The translations under genes were made by a program, and so were the position numbers. From Gammaproteobacteria bacterium (lineage in GTDB: Bacteria > Pseudomonadota > Gammaproteobacteria > Steroidobacterales > Steroidobacteraceae): DNA of 64,000 bases. Shown here piece after piece: positions 55,764 to 63,884 of this stretch (positions are counted from its first letter, which is position 1; each line of letters starts with the position of its first letter). Under the pieces are notes generated by a model that did no database searches, had not been told where the DNA came from, and worked only from the letters and a program-made list of their open reading frames with translations. The DNA lies in the NCBI GenBank assembly GCA_025357915.1, contig JANYLH010000059.1, forward strand, positions 22,607 through 86,606, given 5' to 3'.

Positions 55764-57914
55764 ATGTCGAACCGCGCTCGCCATCAGGCGCTCATTGCCG
55801 CAGTGCTGTGCGTCCTTGCCGGCGCCTGGGTAACGGCGTCGGCCGCGCCCTGGCGCAGCTACGCGCCGGGGGAAATGCCGACCGACCGCATCATCGTCCG
55901 CTGGCGCGACACCGGCGTAGCGGCCATGCAGATCACCGGCACCGAAGCACGCACCGCGCGCCTGAGCCAATCCACGGGCATTCCCTTGCGTGCGGTGCGC
56001 GAGATCCGCGACCGGCTCGACATCGTGCGGCTCGACGCCCCGCTCCGCGGCGCTGCCATGCGTGCGGTGCTGGCGCGGTTGAATTCCGACCTCGCCGTGA
56101 AATATGCCGAACCGGATGCGGCCCGCTATGCCCTGGCGTTCCCGGCCGACCCGCCGGACGACCCGCATTTTGTCGCCGGGAGCGACGCCAACGGCCAGTG
56201 GCAGGGACAGTGGTATCTGAAAGACCCTACACCCGAGGCCCCCGCCGCGATCGGCGCCACCACCGCCTGGCGCACTGCGACCGGCGCGCCCTTCATCATC
56301 GCGGTACTCGACAGCGGCGTTGACTACACGCATCCGGACCTGGGACTCCAGTCAAACCACAACGGCGGCAAGCTCCTGCCCGGACGCGATTTCGTCTGCA
56401 ACGACTCGAGCGCCAATTGCACCAGCACGGCCACCGGCTACACCTATGTGATCGCCAACGACGGCGACGGCTGGGATTCCGATGCCAGCGATCCGGGCGA
56501 TTGGCTCACCATGGCCGAGGTCGCGCCCGGGGGACTGTGCCCCGGCCATGGCGAGGGCGTGAACAAGGACCAGGCGGCCAGCAGCACCTGGCACGGCACG
56601 CGCGTGGCGGGCATCGCCGCGGCCATTACCAATAACGGCCAGGGCGTCGCGGGCGTGGCCCCTGGCGCCTTCATCCTCCCGGTGCGCGTGCTCGGCAAGT
56701 GCCAGGGCTACATGTCGGACATCGTCGAGGGCATGTACTGGGCCGCGGGGCTCACGACTTCCGCGACCACCGGCCTGAGCGCCAACGCCTATCCAGCGCA
56801 GGTGCTCAACCTCAGCCTCGGCGGCACCGACCCGTGCAGCCAGACCGAGCAGGATGCCGTGACAACCATCATCAAGGACGGGCACCTGATCGTCGCGGCC
56901 GCCGGGAATGATGGCGGTCCGGTGCTCACGCCGGCCAACTGCGTCGGCGTGTTGTCGGTAGCAGGCCTGCGCCATGCGGGCACGAAGGTGGGATACAGCA
57001 ACGTCAGCAGCACGGCCGCGGCCATCAGCATTGCCGCGCCCGCGGGCAACTGCGTCAATCTGAACGTGGGTCACCCTTTTACGCTCCCCTGCCTGTATTC
57101 GATCGAAACCACCAGCAATGACGGCTTGACCACGCCCGGCGGCCCCTTCTACACCTACGCGCAGATGGCCGCTGGCTACCAGGGCAACATCCTCAACGAA
57201 GGCACCGCGGGCACCAGCTTTGCCGCGCCCATCGTCGCCGGCGTCGCCGTCATGATGATCGAGGCCAATCCGAACATGAGCGCGAACCAGCTGATTGCGC
57301 GCATGCAGGCCGCAGCGGTGCCCTTTCCCGTGCCGACGACCGCCCCGGCCGGCGGCGTCTGTCACGTTGCGACGCTGGCCAGGGGTTCCGCAGGCCTCTA
57401 TACCGACATCCAGGACAAAGAGTGCCAGTGCACCACGGCCACCTGCGGCGCCGGCATGCTCAACGCCCCGGCCGCGCTGGCGCGCGCGCTCTACCCGCTC
57501 GCGAGCATGACCACTTCCACCGACAAGGCCTCGGTCGGCGAGAGCGTGCAGCTCGATGGCAGCACCAGTACGGCTTCCACGGGCTCCACCATTGCCAGCT
57601 ACCAGTGGAAGGCCGACCCGGACGTCGCGATTGCCGACGCCGCCAGCGCGAAAGCCTCCCTCGTCTTCCCCGCCCTGCGCCCGATCACCGTGACGCTCAC
57701 GGTGACCGACAGCGCCGGCCGCCAGGACGTGGTGAGCAAGACCATCAACTCCGTCGCCTTGAGCGCGGGCGGCGGCGGGGGCGGGATGGGCCCTGCCAGC
57801 CTCCTGGTCCTGGCCGCGGGCGTGGTGGCCGCGGGGTTGCGGCGACGCCGGTCCATGAGTCCCGTTATGCTATGCGGCTGGCCACGGCGCCTGCGCCGCC
57901 CCCTTGATGTCTAG
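55764..57914 (+). CDS. Exported S8 subtilisin-family protease with GlyGly-CTERM-like tail
   Basis: 716 residues. Signal peptide LIAAVLCVLAGAWVTASAAP, an inhibitor-like propeptide (residues ~35-125), then the subtilase domain with Asp183 (VLDSGVDYTHPDLG), His277 (STWHGTRVAGIAAA) and Ser485 (EGTAGTSFAAPIVAGVA). A PKD-like domain follows (ASVGESVQLDGSTSTASTGS). Near the end AGGGGGGMGPASLLVLAAGV with GLRRRRS is a GlyGly-CTERM-like sorting tail, a substrate type for rhombosortase. An extra 19 residues follow RRRRS, unusual for such tails. Divergent from flp. Confidence 0.9.
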   Translation: MSNRARHQALIAAVLCVLAGAWVTASAAPWRSYAPGEMPTDRIIVRWRDTGVAAMQITGTEARTARLSQSTGIPLRAVREIRDRLDIVRLDAPLRGAAMRAVLARLNSDLAVKYAEPDAARYALAFPADPPDDPHFVAGSDANGQWQGQWYLKDPTPEAPAAIGATTAWRTATGAPFIIAVLDSGVDYTHPDLGLQSNHNGGKLLPGRDFVCNDSSANCTSTATGYTYVIANDGDGWDSDASDPGDWLTMAEVAPGGLCPGHGEGVNKDQAASSTWHGTRVAGIAAAITNNGQGVAGVAPGAFILPVRVLGKCQGYMSDIVEGMYWAAGLTTSATTGLSANAYPAQVLNLSLGGTDPCSQTEQDAVTTIIKDGHLIVAAAGNDGGPVLTPANCVGVLSVAGLRHAGTKVGYSNVSSTAAAISIAAPAGNCVNLNVGHPFTLPCLYSIETTSNDGLTTPGGPFYTYAQMAAGYQGNILNEGTAGTSFAAPIVAGVAVMMIEANPNMSANQLIARMQAAAVPFPVPTTAPAGGVCHVATLARGSAGLYTDIQDKECQCTTATCGAGMLNAPAALARALYPLASMTTSTDKASVGESVQLDGSTSTASTGSTIASYQWKADPDVAIADAASAKASLVFPALRPITVTLTVTDSAGRQDVVSKTINSVALSAGGGGGGMGPASLLVLAAGVVAAGLRRRRSMSPVMLCGWPRRLRRPLDV

Positions 57915-57919
57915 GAGAG
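57913..57919 (+). promoter_or_regulatory. Shine-Dalgarno overlapping the protease stop (decides a TTG start)
   Basis: AGGAGAG lies within the last stop codon of the S8 gene and 7 nt before TTG 57925, whereas the upstream ATG 57907 has no such sequence. It would let ribosomes finishing the protease re-start on the lipoprotein gene. Confidence 0.6.
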
Positions 57920-57924
57920 TCGAT

Positions 57925-59949
57925 TTGAGCTTTTCCCTACGTGCGCCCGCCGGGCGCCTGATCCGTCTCGGGCTGTGCGCGAGCGTCGTGGCGCTGCTGG
58001 CGGCCTGCGGCGGCGGCAGTGCGCGGGCCGTGAGCACGCCTCCCGTGGGCACCACGGCGGGCGTCGTGCTGACCAGTTCCACCAACAGCGCGCAGGTCCA
58101 GCAGGGCGGGTCGCTGGTGCTCACGGCCAGCGTGACCAAGGACCCGAACAACCTCGGCGTCACCTGGGTGCTGACCGGAGTCGGCACGCTCTCGAGCCAG
58201 ACCACCAAGACGGTGACCTACACGGCACCGGCTTCGGGCATCGTCGGCACCACGACGCCGATCATCAAGGCGACTTCCGTTGCCGACGCGACCCAGACCG
58301 CCAGCGCCACGCTTGTGGTCTCCGGCACGCCCGTGATCAGCGTCCCGATCCTCTTTCCCGCCAACGTCGAGAGCCCCTATGGCGCCGGCCTGTCGGTGTC
58401 CGGCGGTCTCGCCCCCTTCACCTGGGCGCTGGGCACCGGGACCTTGCCGCCGGGCATTACGCTCGGCATCACCTCGACCACCGGATTCACCACCTTCAGT
58501 GGCACGCCGACCGCTGCCGGCTCCTACACCTTCCAGGTCAAGGTCACCGACCACAACACCCCGGCCAACGTGGCCACTGTCAACCTCACCGTGGTGGTCA
58601 ACCCCAAGGCGGCCTGCCTGCTCAACGGCCAGTACGCGCTGGTATATACCGGCTTCGTCAGTGGCCAGATGGCCGTCAGCGCGGCCAGCCTCACGGTGAC
58701 CACCGCGGGCGCCATCACCGGCTATCACGATTTCGTCTCGACCGCCGCGCCGGTGGCCGAGACCGTCACCGGCACCTGTTCTACGCGCAGTTCCAATAAC
58801 GGCACCCTCAAGCTCACAGGCACCGCGAACTCACCCGACTACGACTACGCCGTGACCACGGCCCTCACCAATGGGCGCATCCAGCTGCAGAACGGCGCGG
58901 ACACGCAATCGGGCACCGGGTACTTCCTCAAGCAGGACCCGACCGCCTTCGTGCAGGCTGCACTCGCCGGCAGCTTTGCCTTCGGTACGCTTGGCGTACA
59001 GAGTGACGGCAGCCGTATGGGGCTGGCCGGGGCCATCACACTCGATGCGGGCGGACTGGTGACCGACGGCCACGCCGACTCGAACGGCAGCGCTGCGCTC
59101 ACGGATGCGGTGCTGGCCGGAAACCTGGGCACGCCCGACGCCAACGGCCGCGGCACGCTCACGCTCACGGCCACCGCCGCTGGCGGGAACCAGACTTTTC
59201 ATTTCGCCTACTACATCGTCAACGTGAACCGGCTGTTGCTGGTCACGACCGATGCCGCGCCGCGCCTGGCCGGATACATGACGCGCCAGTCCGGATCGTT
59301 CAGCAATGCCTCGCTCGCGAGCCCCGGGATCCTGAGCCTGTGGGGCGCCGCCGAGGTCAGCGCACCGAAATCCGTCATGGCGCTCGGGCGGCTGTCGAAC
59401 GCCAATGCGGCCGCCGGCACCATCGACCTGAAGCTCGATACGGCCGACCAGCTCACCACGGCCTTTGACAAGGCCTTTGCCGGCGCCGTCTACGCGGTAC
59501 GCGCGGCCGACGGCCGCGCGACGCTGAGCTTCGTGAGCGGCACCGCCACGCGCCAGTTCGCGCTCTATCTCGATGGCGTTGCCAACGGCTATGTGATCGA
59601 ACACGGCAGCACCGTGGGCAGCGCCGGGCTTCTGGAGGCGCAGTCGGCCGGACCGTTCAGCAATACCATACCGGGCTTCTTCGTGAGCGGCACGCAGTTC
59701 CCGCAGGACGTGGCGCCCATGTTGCTGCTGCCCTCGGTGAATCTCGCCAACGGCGGCCTGTCCTCAACCGCGGGCAATGGCTTCTATTCGCTTGATTCCG
59801 TTACCGGACGTGCGATTGGCACGATCAGCGTCAGCGGCAGCGGCCAGGCCTTGTTCGTGCTCTACGTGGTGGGGCCGAACAAGTTGGTCACATTCCGCTC
59901 AGGCTCGCAGAACCGGAGCGCAGTCATGGACTGGCTGGGCGCCAACTAG
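57925..59949 (+). CDS. Lipoprotein with Ig-like/putative-Ig repeats
   Basis: 674 residues. Two starts are possible: ATG 57907 or TTG 57925. TTG is preferred because AGGAGAG (57913-57919) sits 7 nt upstream and overlaps the protease stop. The lipobox VALLAAC is near residue 27, then GGGS. The Ig-like repeat starts GSLVLTASVTKDPNNLGVTW, and a putative-Ig repeat has LGITSTTGFTTFSGTPTAAG. The rest is beta-rich and may hold tandem repeats of AGAITL-type strands. Probably a surface or outer-membrane lipoprotein, possibly linked to the protease upstream. Confidence 0.82.
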   Translation: MSFSLRAPAGRLIRLGLCASVVALLAACGGGSARAVSTPPVGTTAGVVLTSSTNSAQVQQGGSLVLTASVTKDPNNLGVTWVLTGVGTLSSQTTKTVTYTAPASGIVGTTTPIIKATSVADATQTASATLVVSGTPVISVPILFPANVESPYGAGLSVSGGLAPFTWALGTGTLPPGITLGITSTTGFTTFSGTPTAAGSYTFQVKVTDHNTPANVATVNLTVVVNPKAACLLNGQYALVYTGFVSGQMAVSAASLTVTTAGAITGYHDFVSTAAPVAETVTGTCSTRSSNNGTLKLTGTANSPDYDYAVTTALTNGRIQLQNGADTQSGTGYFLKQDPTAFVQAALAGSFAFGTLGVQSDGSRMGLAGAITLDAGGLVTDGHADSNGSAALTDAVLAGNLGTPDANGRGTLTLTATAAGGNQTFHFAYYIVNVNRLLLVTTDAAPRLAGYMTRQSGSFSNASLASPGILSLWGAAEVSAPKSVMALGRLSNANAAAGTIDLKLDTADQLTTAFDKAFAGAVYAVRAADGRATLSFVSGTATRQFALYLDGVANGYVIEHGSTVGSAGLLEAQSAGPFSNTIPGFFVSGTQFPQDVAPMLLLPSVNLANGGLSSTAGNGFYSLDSVTGRAIGTISVSGSGQALFVLYVVGPNKLVTFRSGSQNRSAVMDWLGAN

Positions 59950-59967
59950 CCGCCGCGCCTGGAGCCC

Positions 59968-60951
59968 TCAGGGTCGCACGCGCAGCAGGATCTTGCCGAC
60001 GTGCCGGCTGCTCTCCATGAGGCGGTGCGCCTCGGCCGCCTCGGCCAGCGGAAAGGTGGCGTGCACGTGTACCCGCACGCGCCCCGCCTCGCAGGCCGGC
60101 CACACCTCGCGTCGTAGCGCGTCGCGGATTGCGGTTTTCTCGGCGACCGTGCGCGGCCGCATCGTCGAACCGGTGATCACGAGGCGATTGCGCATCACGG
60201 TGTTGAAATCCACTTCGGCCCGCGCCCCGCGCTGCAGCGCGATCAGCACCAGTCGCCCGTCCCGCCGCAGCACCTCCAGGTTCCGCGGGATGTAATCGCC
60301 GCCGACCATGTCGAGCACCAGGTCCACGCCCTCGCCCGAAGTGAGCTCGCGCACCCGCGCCACGAAATCTTCGCTGCGGTAGTTGATGGCCGCGCCCGCC
60401 CCGAACTTCCGGCAGAAACGCGCCTTCTCTTCGTCGCCCACCGTGACGATGCACTGCGCTCCGCGCAGCTTCACCAGCTCGATCGCCGCGAGCCCGATGC
60501 CGCTCGACCCACCGTGCACCAGCACGCGATCTCCCGGCCCCAGACGCCCGATGTCGACCAGGTTGGCCCACACGGTGAACCAGGTCTCGCACAGGCCTGC
60601 GGCCTGCTCCAGCGACCAGCCGGCCGGCACCGGCAGCGCCTGGCCCACCGGCGTCACGCAAAATTCCGCATAACCCCCGCCCGGAGTCAGTGCACAGACG
60701 CTATCGCCCACTTTCCAGCCCTCGACCCCCGCGCCCAAGGCCGCCACCCGCCCGGACACCTCAAGGCCGAGGATCGGCGAGGCCCCCGGCGGCGGTGCGT
60801 ACTTGCCCTGCCGCTGCAGCAGGTCAGGCCGGTTCACGCCCGCATGATCGACGGCGATCAGCAGCTCGCCCGCGCCCGGCACCGGCACCGGGCCCTCGAC
60901 CAGCCGCAGTGAATCGGCGCCCGGATCCGGGCCAAAGGCGATGTGTTTCAT
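59968..60951 (-). CDS. NAD(P)H quinone oxidoreductase (PIG3/QorA family)
   Basis: 327 residues from ATG 60951; it overlaps the ABM gene in ATGA. Medium-chain dehydrogenase fold: GELLIAVDHAGVNRPDLLQR, then the Rossmann GGSSGIGLAAIELVKLRGA and VGGDYIPRNLEVLRRDGRLV. Zinc ligands of alcohol dehydrogenases are absent, so it is a zinc-independent quinone reductase of the PIG3-like group. A longer frame reading upstream overlaps the ABM gene in another frame and is rejected. Likely detoxifies quinones with its monooxygenase neighbour. Confidence 0.92.
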   Translation of the reverse strand: MKHIAFGPDPGADSLRLVEGPVPVPGAGELLIAVDHAGVNRPDLLQRQGKYAPPPGASPILGLEVSGRVAALGAGVEGWKVGDSVCALTPGGGYAEFCVTPVGQALPVPAGWSLEQAAGLCETWFTVWANLVDIGRLGPGDRVLVHGGSSGIGLAAIELVKLRGAQCIVTVGDEEKARFCRKFGAGAAINYRSEDFVARVRELTSGEGVDLVLDMVGGDYIPRNLEVLRRDGRLVLIALQRGARAEVDFNTVMRNRLVITGSTMRPRTVAEKTAIRDALRREVWPACEAGRVRVHVHATFPLAEAAEAHRLMESSRHVGKILLRVRP

Positions 60952-61244
60952 GTTGCCGCCACCAGCTCGTGATGTTCCACCACCGGCGCTGCCGCGAAAT
61001 ACGGGCCCAGCAGCCGACGCCACTCCTGGAACAGCGGCGAATTGCGGAACCCCTCCATGTGGTGCGCCACGCTGGGCCACTCCACCTGCAGCACGTAACG
61101 TCCCGGCGACTCGATCGAGCGCTGCAATGAGACCGCGCCACACCCGGTAGCGCTGGTAATCACCTTGCGCGCCTCGCGATAGGCGGCTTCAAAATCCGCC
61201 ATGTTGCCTGGCGCAATGCTGATGGTGGCGATCTCGAGAATCAT
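60948..61244 (-). CDS. Antibiotic-biosynthesis-monooxygenase-like protein
   Basis: 98 residues, one ABM fold: MILEIATISIAPGNMADFEA at the start, ARKVITSATGCGAVSLQRSI, VLQVEWPSVAHHMEGFRNSP and a tail ending AAAPVVEHHELVAAT. Small ABM proteins act on quinones, heme or related aromatics, or simply bind them. Its overlap with a quinone oxidoreductase gene suggests a quinone-handling pair, similar to YgiN-type quinol monooxygenases. That is inference from context. Confidence 0.88.
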   Translation of the reverse strand: MILEIATISIAPGNMADFEAAYREARKVITSATGCGAVSLQRSIESPGRYVLQVEWPSVAHHMEGFRNSPLFQEWRRLLGPYFAAAPVVEHHELVAAT

Positions 61245-61412
61245 GGCGGGGCCCCTGGTGCGCGGCGAGCCGCTGCAAGCGGGGAATCTTAAAGGCTACC
61301 GAGTCCCGACACCACCGCCCGAGGGCAGCTCGCGTCCGCTTGGCATCCACGCGCGCCCGGTGTAAAGTTTCGCAGAATTTGTGTTTGTTCTTTTTTGCCC
61401 AACGAGGTAGTT

Positions 61413-62180
61413 ATGGCTCGCACCAACCCCCGCTACGGCTGGATCCCCGACCTCCCCGACCAGCGTGATCACCTCTACGCGGCGCCTTCGCCCATCCTTG
61501 CCCGGCTCCCACCGCGGGTCGACCTGCGCAAGCGCTGTCCGGCGGTGTTCGACCAGGGGACGCTCGGCAGTTGCACGGCGAACGCGATCGGCAACGCCTA
61601 CCGCTTCGATCTGCTCAAGCAACGCGGCCCAAAAAACTTCGTGCCCTCACGACTGTTCATCTACTACAACGAACGCGTCATCGAAGGCACCGTCGACACC
61701 GACGCCGGTGCCATGCTGCGCGATGGCATCAAGACCCTCGCCAAACAAGGTGTCTGCGACGAGACGAGCTGGTCTTACGAACCCGACCGCTTTGCGGCGA
61801 AGCCACCCGCCACCGCTTACCGCGAGGCCCTGCGCCACCAGGCGCTCAGCTACCAGCGCCTGGTGCAGGACGCCTGGCAGATGAAGGGGTGCCTGGCGAG
61901 CGGCTACCCCTTTGTGTTCGGGTTTTCAGTGTACGAGAGTTTCGAATCTCCGACTGTCGCCCGTACGGGGCAGATGCCGATGCCCGGCCCGGGCGAACGC
62001 ATGATTGGCGGCCACGCCGTGCTCGCCGTCGGCTACGACGACAGTGAAGCCACGTTTATCGTCATGAATTCCTGGTCGGTGAAATGGGGTGACCGGGGGT
62101 TCTTCTACATGCCCTACGCCTACCTCACCACGCCGCAGCTGGCGCGGGATTTATGGACGGTAAGGACGGTGGAGGGCTGA
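61413..62180 (+). CDS. Cytosolic papain-like (C1A) cysteine peptidase
   Basis: 255 residues from ATG 61413, with CGAGG 5-8 nt upstream. Catalytic Cys54 (FDQGTLGSCTANAIGNAYRF), His in GGHAVLAVGYDD and Asn in IVMNSWSVKWGDRGFFYMPY. There is no signal peptide and no inhibitory propeptide: the start GWIPDLPDQRDHLY runs almost directly into the mature fold. A few bacterial C1 enzymes share this short form, and their roles are mostly unclear. Monocistronic. Neighbours are toxin-antitoxin genes, so a role in defence or regulation cannot be excluded but is unsupported. Confidence 0.9.
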   Translation: MARTNPRYGWIPDLPDQRDHLYAAPSPILARLPPRVDLRKRCPAVFDQGTLGSCTANAIGNAYRFDLLKQRGPKNFVPSRLFIYYNERVIEGTVDTDAGAMLRDGIKTLAKQGVCDETSWSYEPDRFAAKPPATAYREALRHQALSYQRLVQDAWQMKGCLASGYPFVFGFSVYESFESPTVARTGQMPMPGPGERMIGGHAVLAVGYDDSEATFIVMNSWSVKWGDRGFFYMPYAYLTTPQLARDLWTVRTVEG

Positions 62181-62237
62181 ATCTTCCCGGCCTGCGGCAC
62201 TGGCGTTAAGTCAAATCACCCTGACTTACCACGCATC

Positions 62238-62275
62238 TTGACAGCGCATTTCACATGCGCATATGTTGTGCGCAT
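62238..62275 (+). promoter_or_regulatory. ccdAB promoter and operator
   Basis: TTGACA at 62238-62243, then 18 bp to TATGTT (62262-62267), about 25 bp before the ccdA ATG. Overlapping the -10 is a perfect 7-bp inverted repeat ATGCGCA-N7-TGCGCAT (62255-62275), a likely site for autorepression by the CcdA/CcdB complex. Confidence 0.6.
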
Positions 62276-62291
62276 TAGAGCGGAGACCCCT

Positions 62292-62537
62292 ATGCCGAAG
62301 GTTGCGAGTTCAGATTCTCCGAAACGGCCAGCCAACCTGAGCGTCAATGCACATCTGCTGGCCCAGGCGCGGCAACTCGACATCAATCTGTCGGCCACGC
62401 TGGAGCAGGCGCTCATCGCAACTATCCGGGAACGCCAGCGCGAACTCTGGAAAGCAAAGCATCAGGGAGCCATTCAAGCCTACAACGCGCAGGTCGATGA
62501 ACTCGGTGTCTTCAGCGATGGACTGCGCAGCTTCTGA
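62292..62537 (+). CDS. ccdA: CcdA-type antitoxin
   Basis: 81 residues from ATG 62292. The N-terminal ribbon-helix-helix (RPANLSVNAHLLAQARQLDI then NLSATLEQALIATI) binds the operator as a dimer. The C-terminal tail is flexible and charged, ending VDELGVFSDGLRSF, which matches the CcdB-binding tail of the CcdA family. Its stop overlaps the toxin start (TGATG), the usual coupling for such pairs. Expected to protect gyrase from the toxin encoded next. Confidence 0.9.
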   Translation: MPKVASSDSPKRPANLSVNAHLLAQARQLDINLSATLEQALIATIRERQRELWKAKHQGAIQAYNAQVDELGVFSDGLRSF

Positions 62538-62854
62538 TGCCGCAGTTTGACGTCTATCGGAATATGGATCCGACGAGTCGGACAAACTACCCTCTGTTAC
62601 TGGATGTGCAAAGTGATCTGCTGGCGGAATTGAACACGCGCGCCGTGGTTCCGCTATGTCCCGCATCGGCCATGAAGGGCAGACTCCTCGGTAACCTGAT
62701 GCCTGTCCTGGTAATCGAGGGCAAAGCTTTCGCCATGCTCACGCCACAGCTGGCGGGTATCGCCACCAGGAAGCTGGGCCCAAAGGCGGGTCATCTGGCC
62801 GATCAACGCCAGACGATTATCGCAGCGCTGGATTTCCTGACTACGGGTATCTAG
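62537..62854 (+). CDS. ccdB: CcdB-type gyrase toxin
   Basis: 105 residues. Opens MPQFDVYRNMDPTSRTNYPL then LLDVQSDLLAELNTRAVVPL, the CcdB fold, and ends ALDFLTTGI. F-plasmid CcdB ends WGI and needs the Trp for gyrase poisoning. Here Thr replaces Trp (TGI), as in Vibrio-type chromosomal CcdB as I recall it. So the protein is probably folded and may still be toxic; activity cannot be judged from sequence. Confidence 0.9.
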   Translation: MPQFDVYRNMDPTSRTNYPLLLDVQSDLLAELNTRAVVPLCPASAMKGRLLGNLMPVLVIEGKAFAMLTPQLAGIATRKLGPKAGHLADQRQTIIAALDFLTTGI

Positions 62855-62861
62855 CTTCGCG

Positions 62862-63074
62862 TTAGGCGGCTACTTCCACGTATTCCACACGACTCGAGGG
62901 CAGCGGAACCGGTGAGCCGTCGGCACGCATACCCTCGATGTGAAATTCAATCGCTTCGCGGATCTGCTGTTCCGTCTCGGCCACGGCTGCACCGGTGGCA
63001 ACACAGCCCGGGAGATCCGGCACGTACGCATTGCCGTATTCGCCGAATAACCGCAGTATTCGCGCCTCGCCCAC
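62862..63074 (-). CDS. hicB: Orphan HicB-family antitoxin-like protein
   Basis: 70 residues if started at GTG 63074 (MGEARILRLFGEYGNAYVPD). The rest is a typical partial-RNase-H HicB antitoxin: PDLPGCVATGAAVAETEQQI, REAIEFHIEGMRADGSPVP and the end SSRVEYVEVAA. The first ~12 residues differ from the usual MRYxVVIEK start, so the extreme 5' end may be altered. No HicA toxin gene lies next to it on either side: ccdAB is downstream and a MAPEG gene is upstream, divergently. It could be a remnant, or a partner of a HicA elsewhere. Confidence 0.75.
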   Translation of the reverse strand: MGEARILRLFGEYGNAYVPDLPGCVATGAAVAETEQQIREAIEFHIEGMRADGSPVPLPSSRVEYVEVAA

Positions 63075-63086
63075 CCGGAGCCCGCC

Positions 63087-63521
63087 ATGACCGCCGACCG
63101 ATTCACCCTCGTCTACCCTATGTTCGCCATGGTGCTGCTGACCGCGACAGTGCTGGTCACGATGTTCCGGCGCCGCGTGCGCGCCGTGCGCGAGCGATTG
63201 ATCACGACCGCCTATTACCGCATCTACCAGGACCAAGGCGTACCCGAACCCGAGAGCGCGGCCAAGGCCGCACGGCATTTCAGCAACCTGTTCGAGGCGC
63301 CGACGCTCTTCTACGTGGCATGTCTGGCCGCGATGATCGCGCAACGGGGCGGCGTGTTACTGGTGATTCTCGCCTGGGGCTATGTCGCCGCCCGAATCGC
63401 GCATGCGGCGATTCACCTCGGCCCCAATACGCTCCGCTGGCGCATCCGCGCCTATTTCATCAGCTGGCTGGTGCTGATGGCGATGTGGATCGACCTGGTG
63501 GTCGGCGTGGCGGGCGGCTGA
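63087..63521 (+). CDS. MAPEG-family membrane protein
   Basis: 144 residues with four hydrophobic segments (FTLVYPMFAMVLLTATVLVT, APTLFYVACLAAMIAQ, GVLLVILAWGYVAARIAHAA, AYFISWLVLMAMWIDLVVGV). The region HFSNLFEAPTLFYV is the MAPEG family core: eukaryotic members are glutathione-dependent enzymes such as microsomal glutathione transferase. Bacterial members are poorly characterised. It is divergent from hicB (12 bp between starts). Confidence 0.88.
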   Translation: MTADRFTLVYPMFAMVLLTATVLVTMFRRRVRAVRERLITTAYYRIYQDQGVPEPESAAKAARHFSNLFEAPTLFYVACLAAMIAQRGGVLLVILAWGYVAARIAHAAIHLGPNTLRWRIRAYFISWLVLMAMWIDLVVGVAGG

Positions 63522-63566
63522 ATAACGAGCGATCAATCGACCAGAGACTGCCGCCTTGATTTACTG

Positions 63567-63755
63567 CTACTGCTGCTGCTCGGGTGAGAGCGTACTGAAA
63601 GCCTGCGCGGCGCCAGAAACCCCCGGCTGTTGAGCGATGGCAGCGGCACTGGTGCCGAGGAGCAAGGCGGCCCATGCGGCGACCAGGAAGAAGGCGGGAC
63701 GTCCGGACCCAGAGGCCGCTGGCTGGTGACGCACGATACGGAAACCCCAAAGCAT
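63567..63755 (-). CDS. Doubtful small exported protein ending in a Gln run
   Basis: 62 codons from ATG 63755. A possible signal peptide (RPAFFLVAAWAALLLGTSAA followed by AIAQQPG) and a short tail ending STLSPEQQQ before TAG. The coding strand then runs into repeated Gln-like triplets (CAGCAGCAGTAGCAG), so the stop may sit inside a triplet run that once coded further. No homology recognised. It occupies most of the 363-bp stretch between the MAPEG gene and the last partial gene; nothing else was seen there. Confidence 0.3.
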   Translation of the reverse strand: MLWGFRIVRHQPAASGSGRPAFFLVAAWAALLLGTSAAAIAQQPGVSGAAQAFSTLSPEQQQ

Positions 63756-63884
63756 TTCGGCTGAGGCGACCGATTGTACCGAGGTTGGGGCGGCAGGGGC
63801 AGGTTGACAGCGCCTTCGGGGCACCCCAATGGGCGTCAATACGCCGAACGCCATGCAGCTAAGCCGAAGTCGCCATGCGTGCCC

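Noticed and set aside
61940..61960. TTCGAATCTC considered as a tRNA T-loop
   Set aside because: It lies within the coding frame of the C1 peptidase and no tRNA cloverleaf fits.
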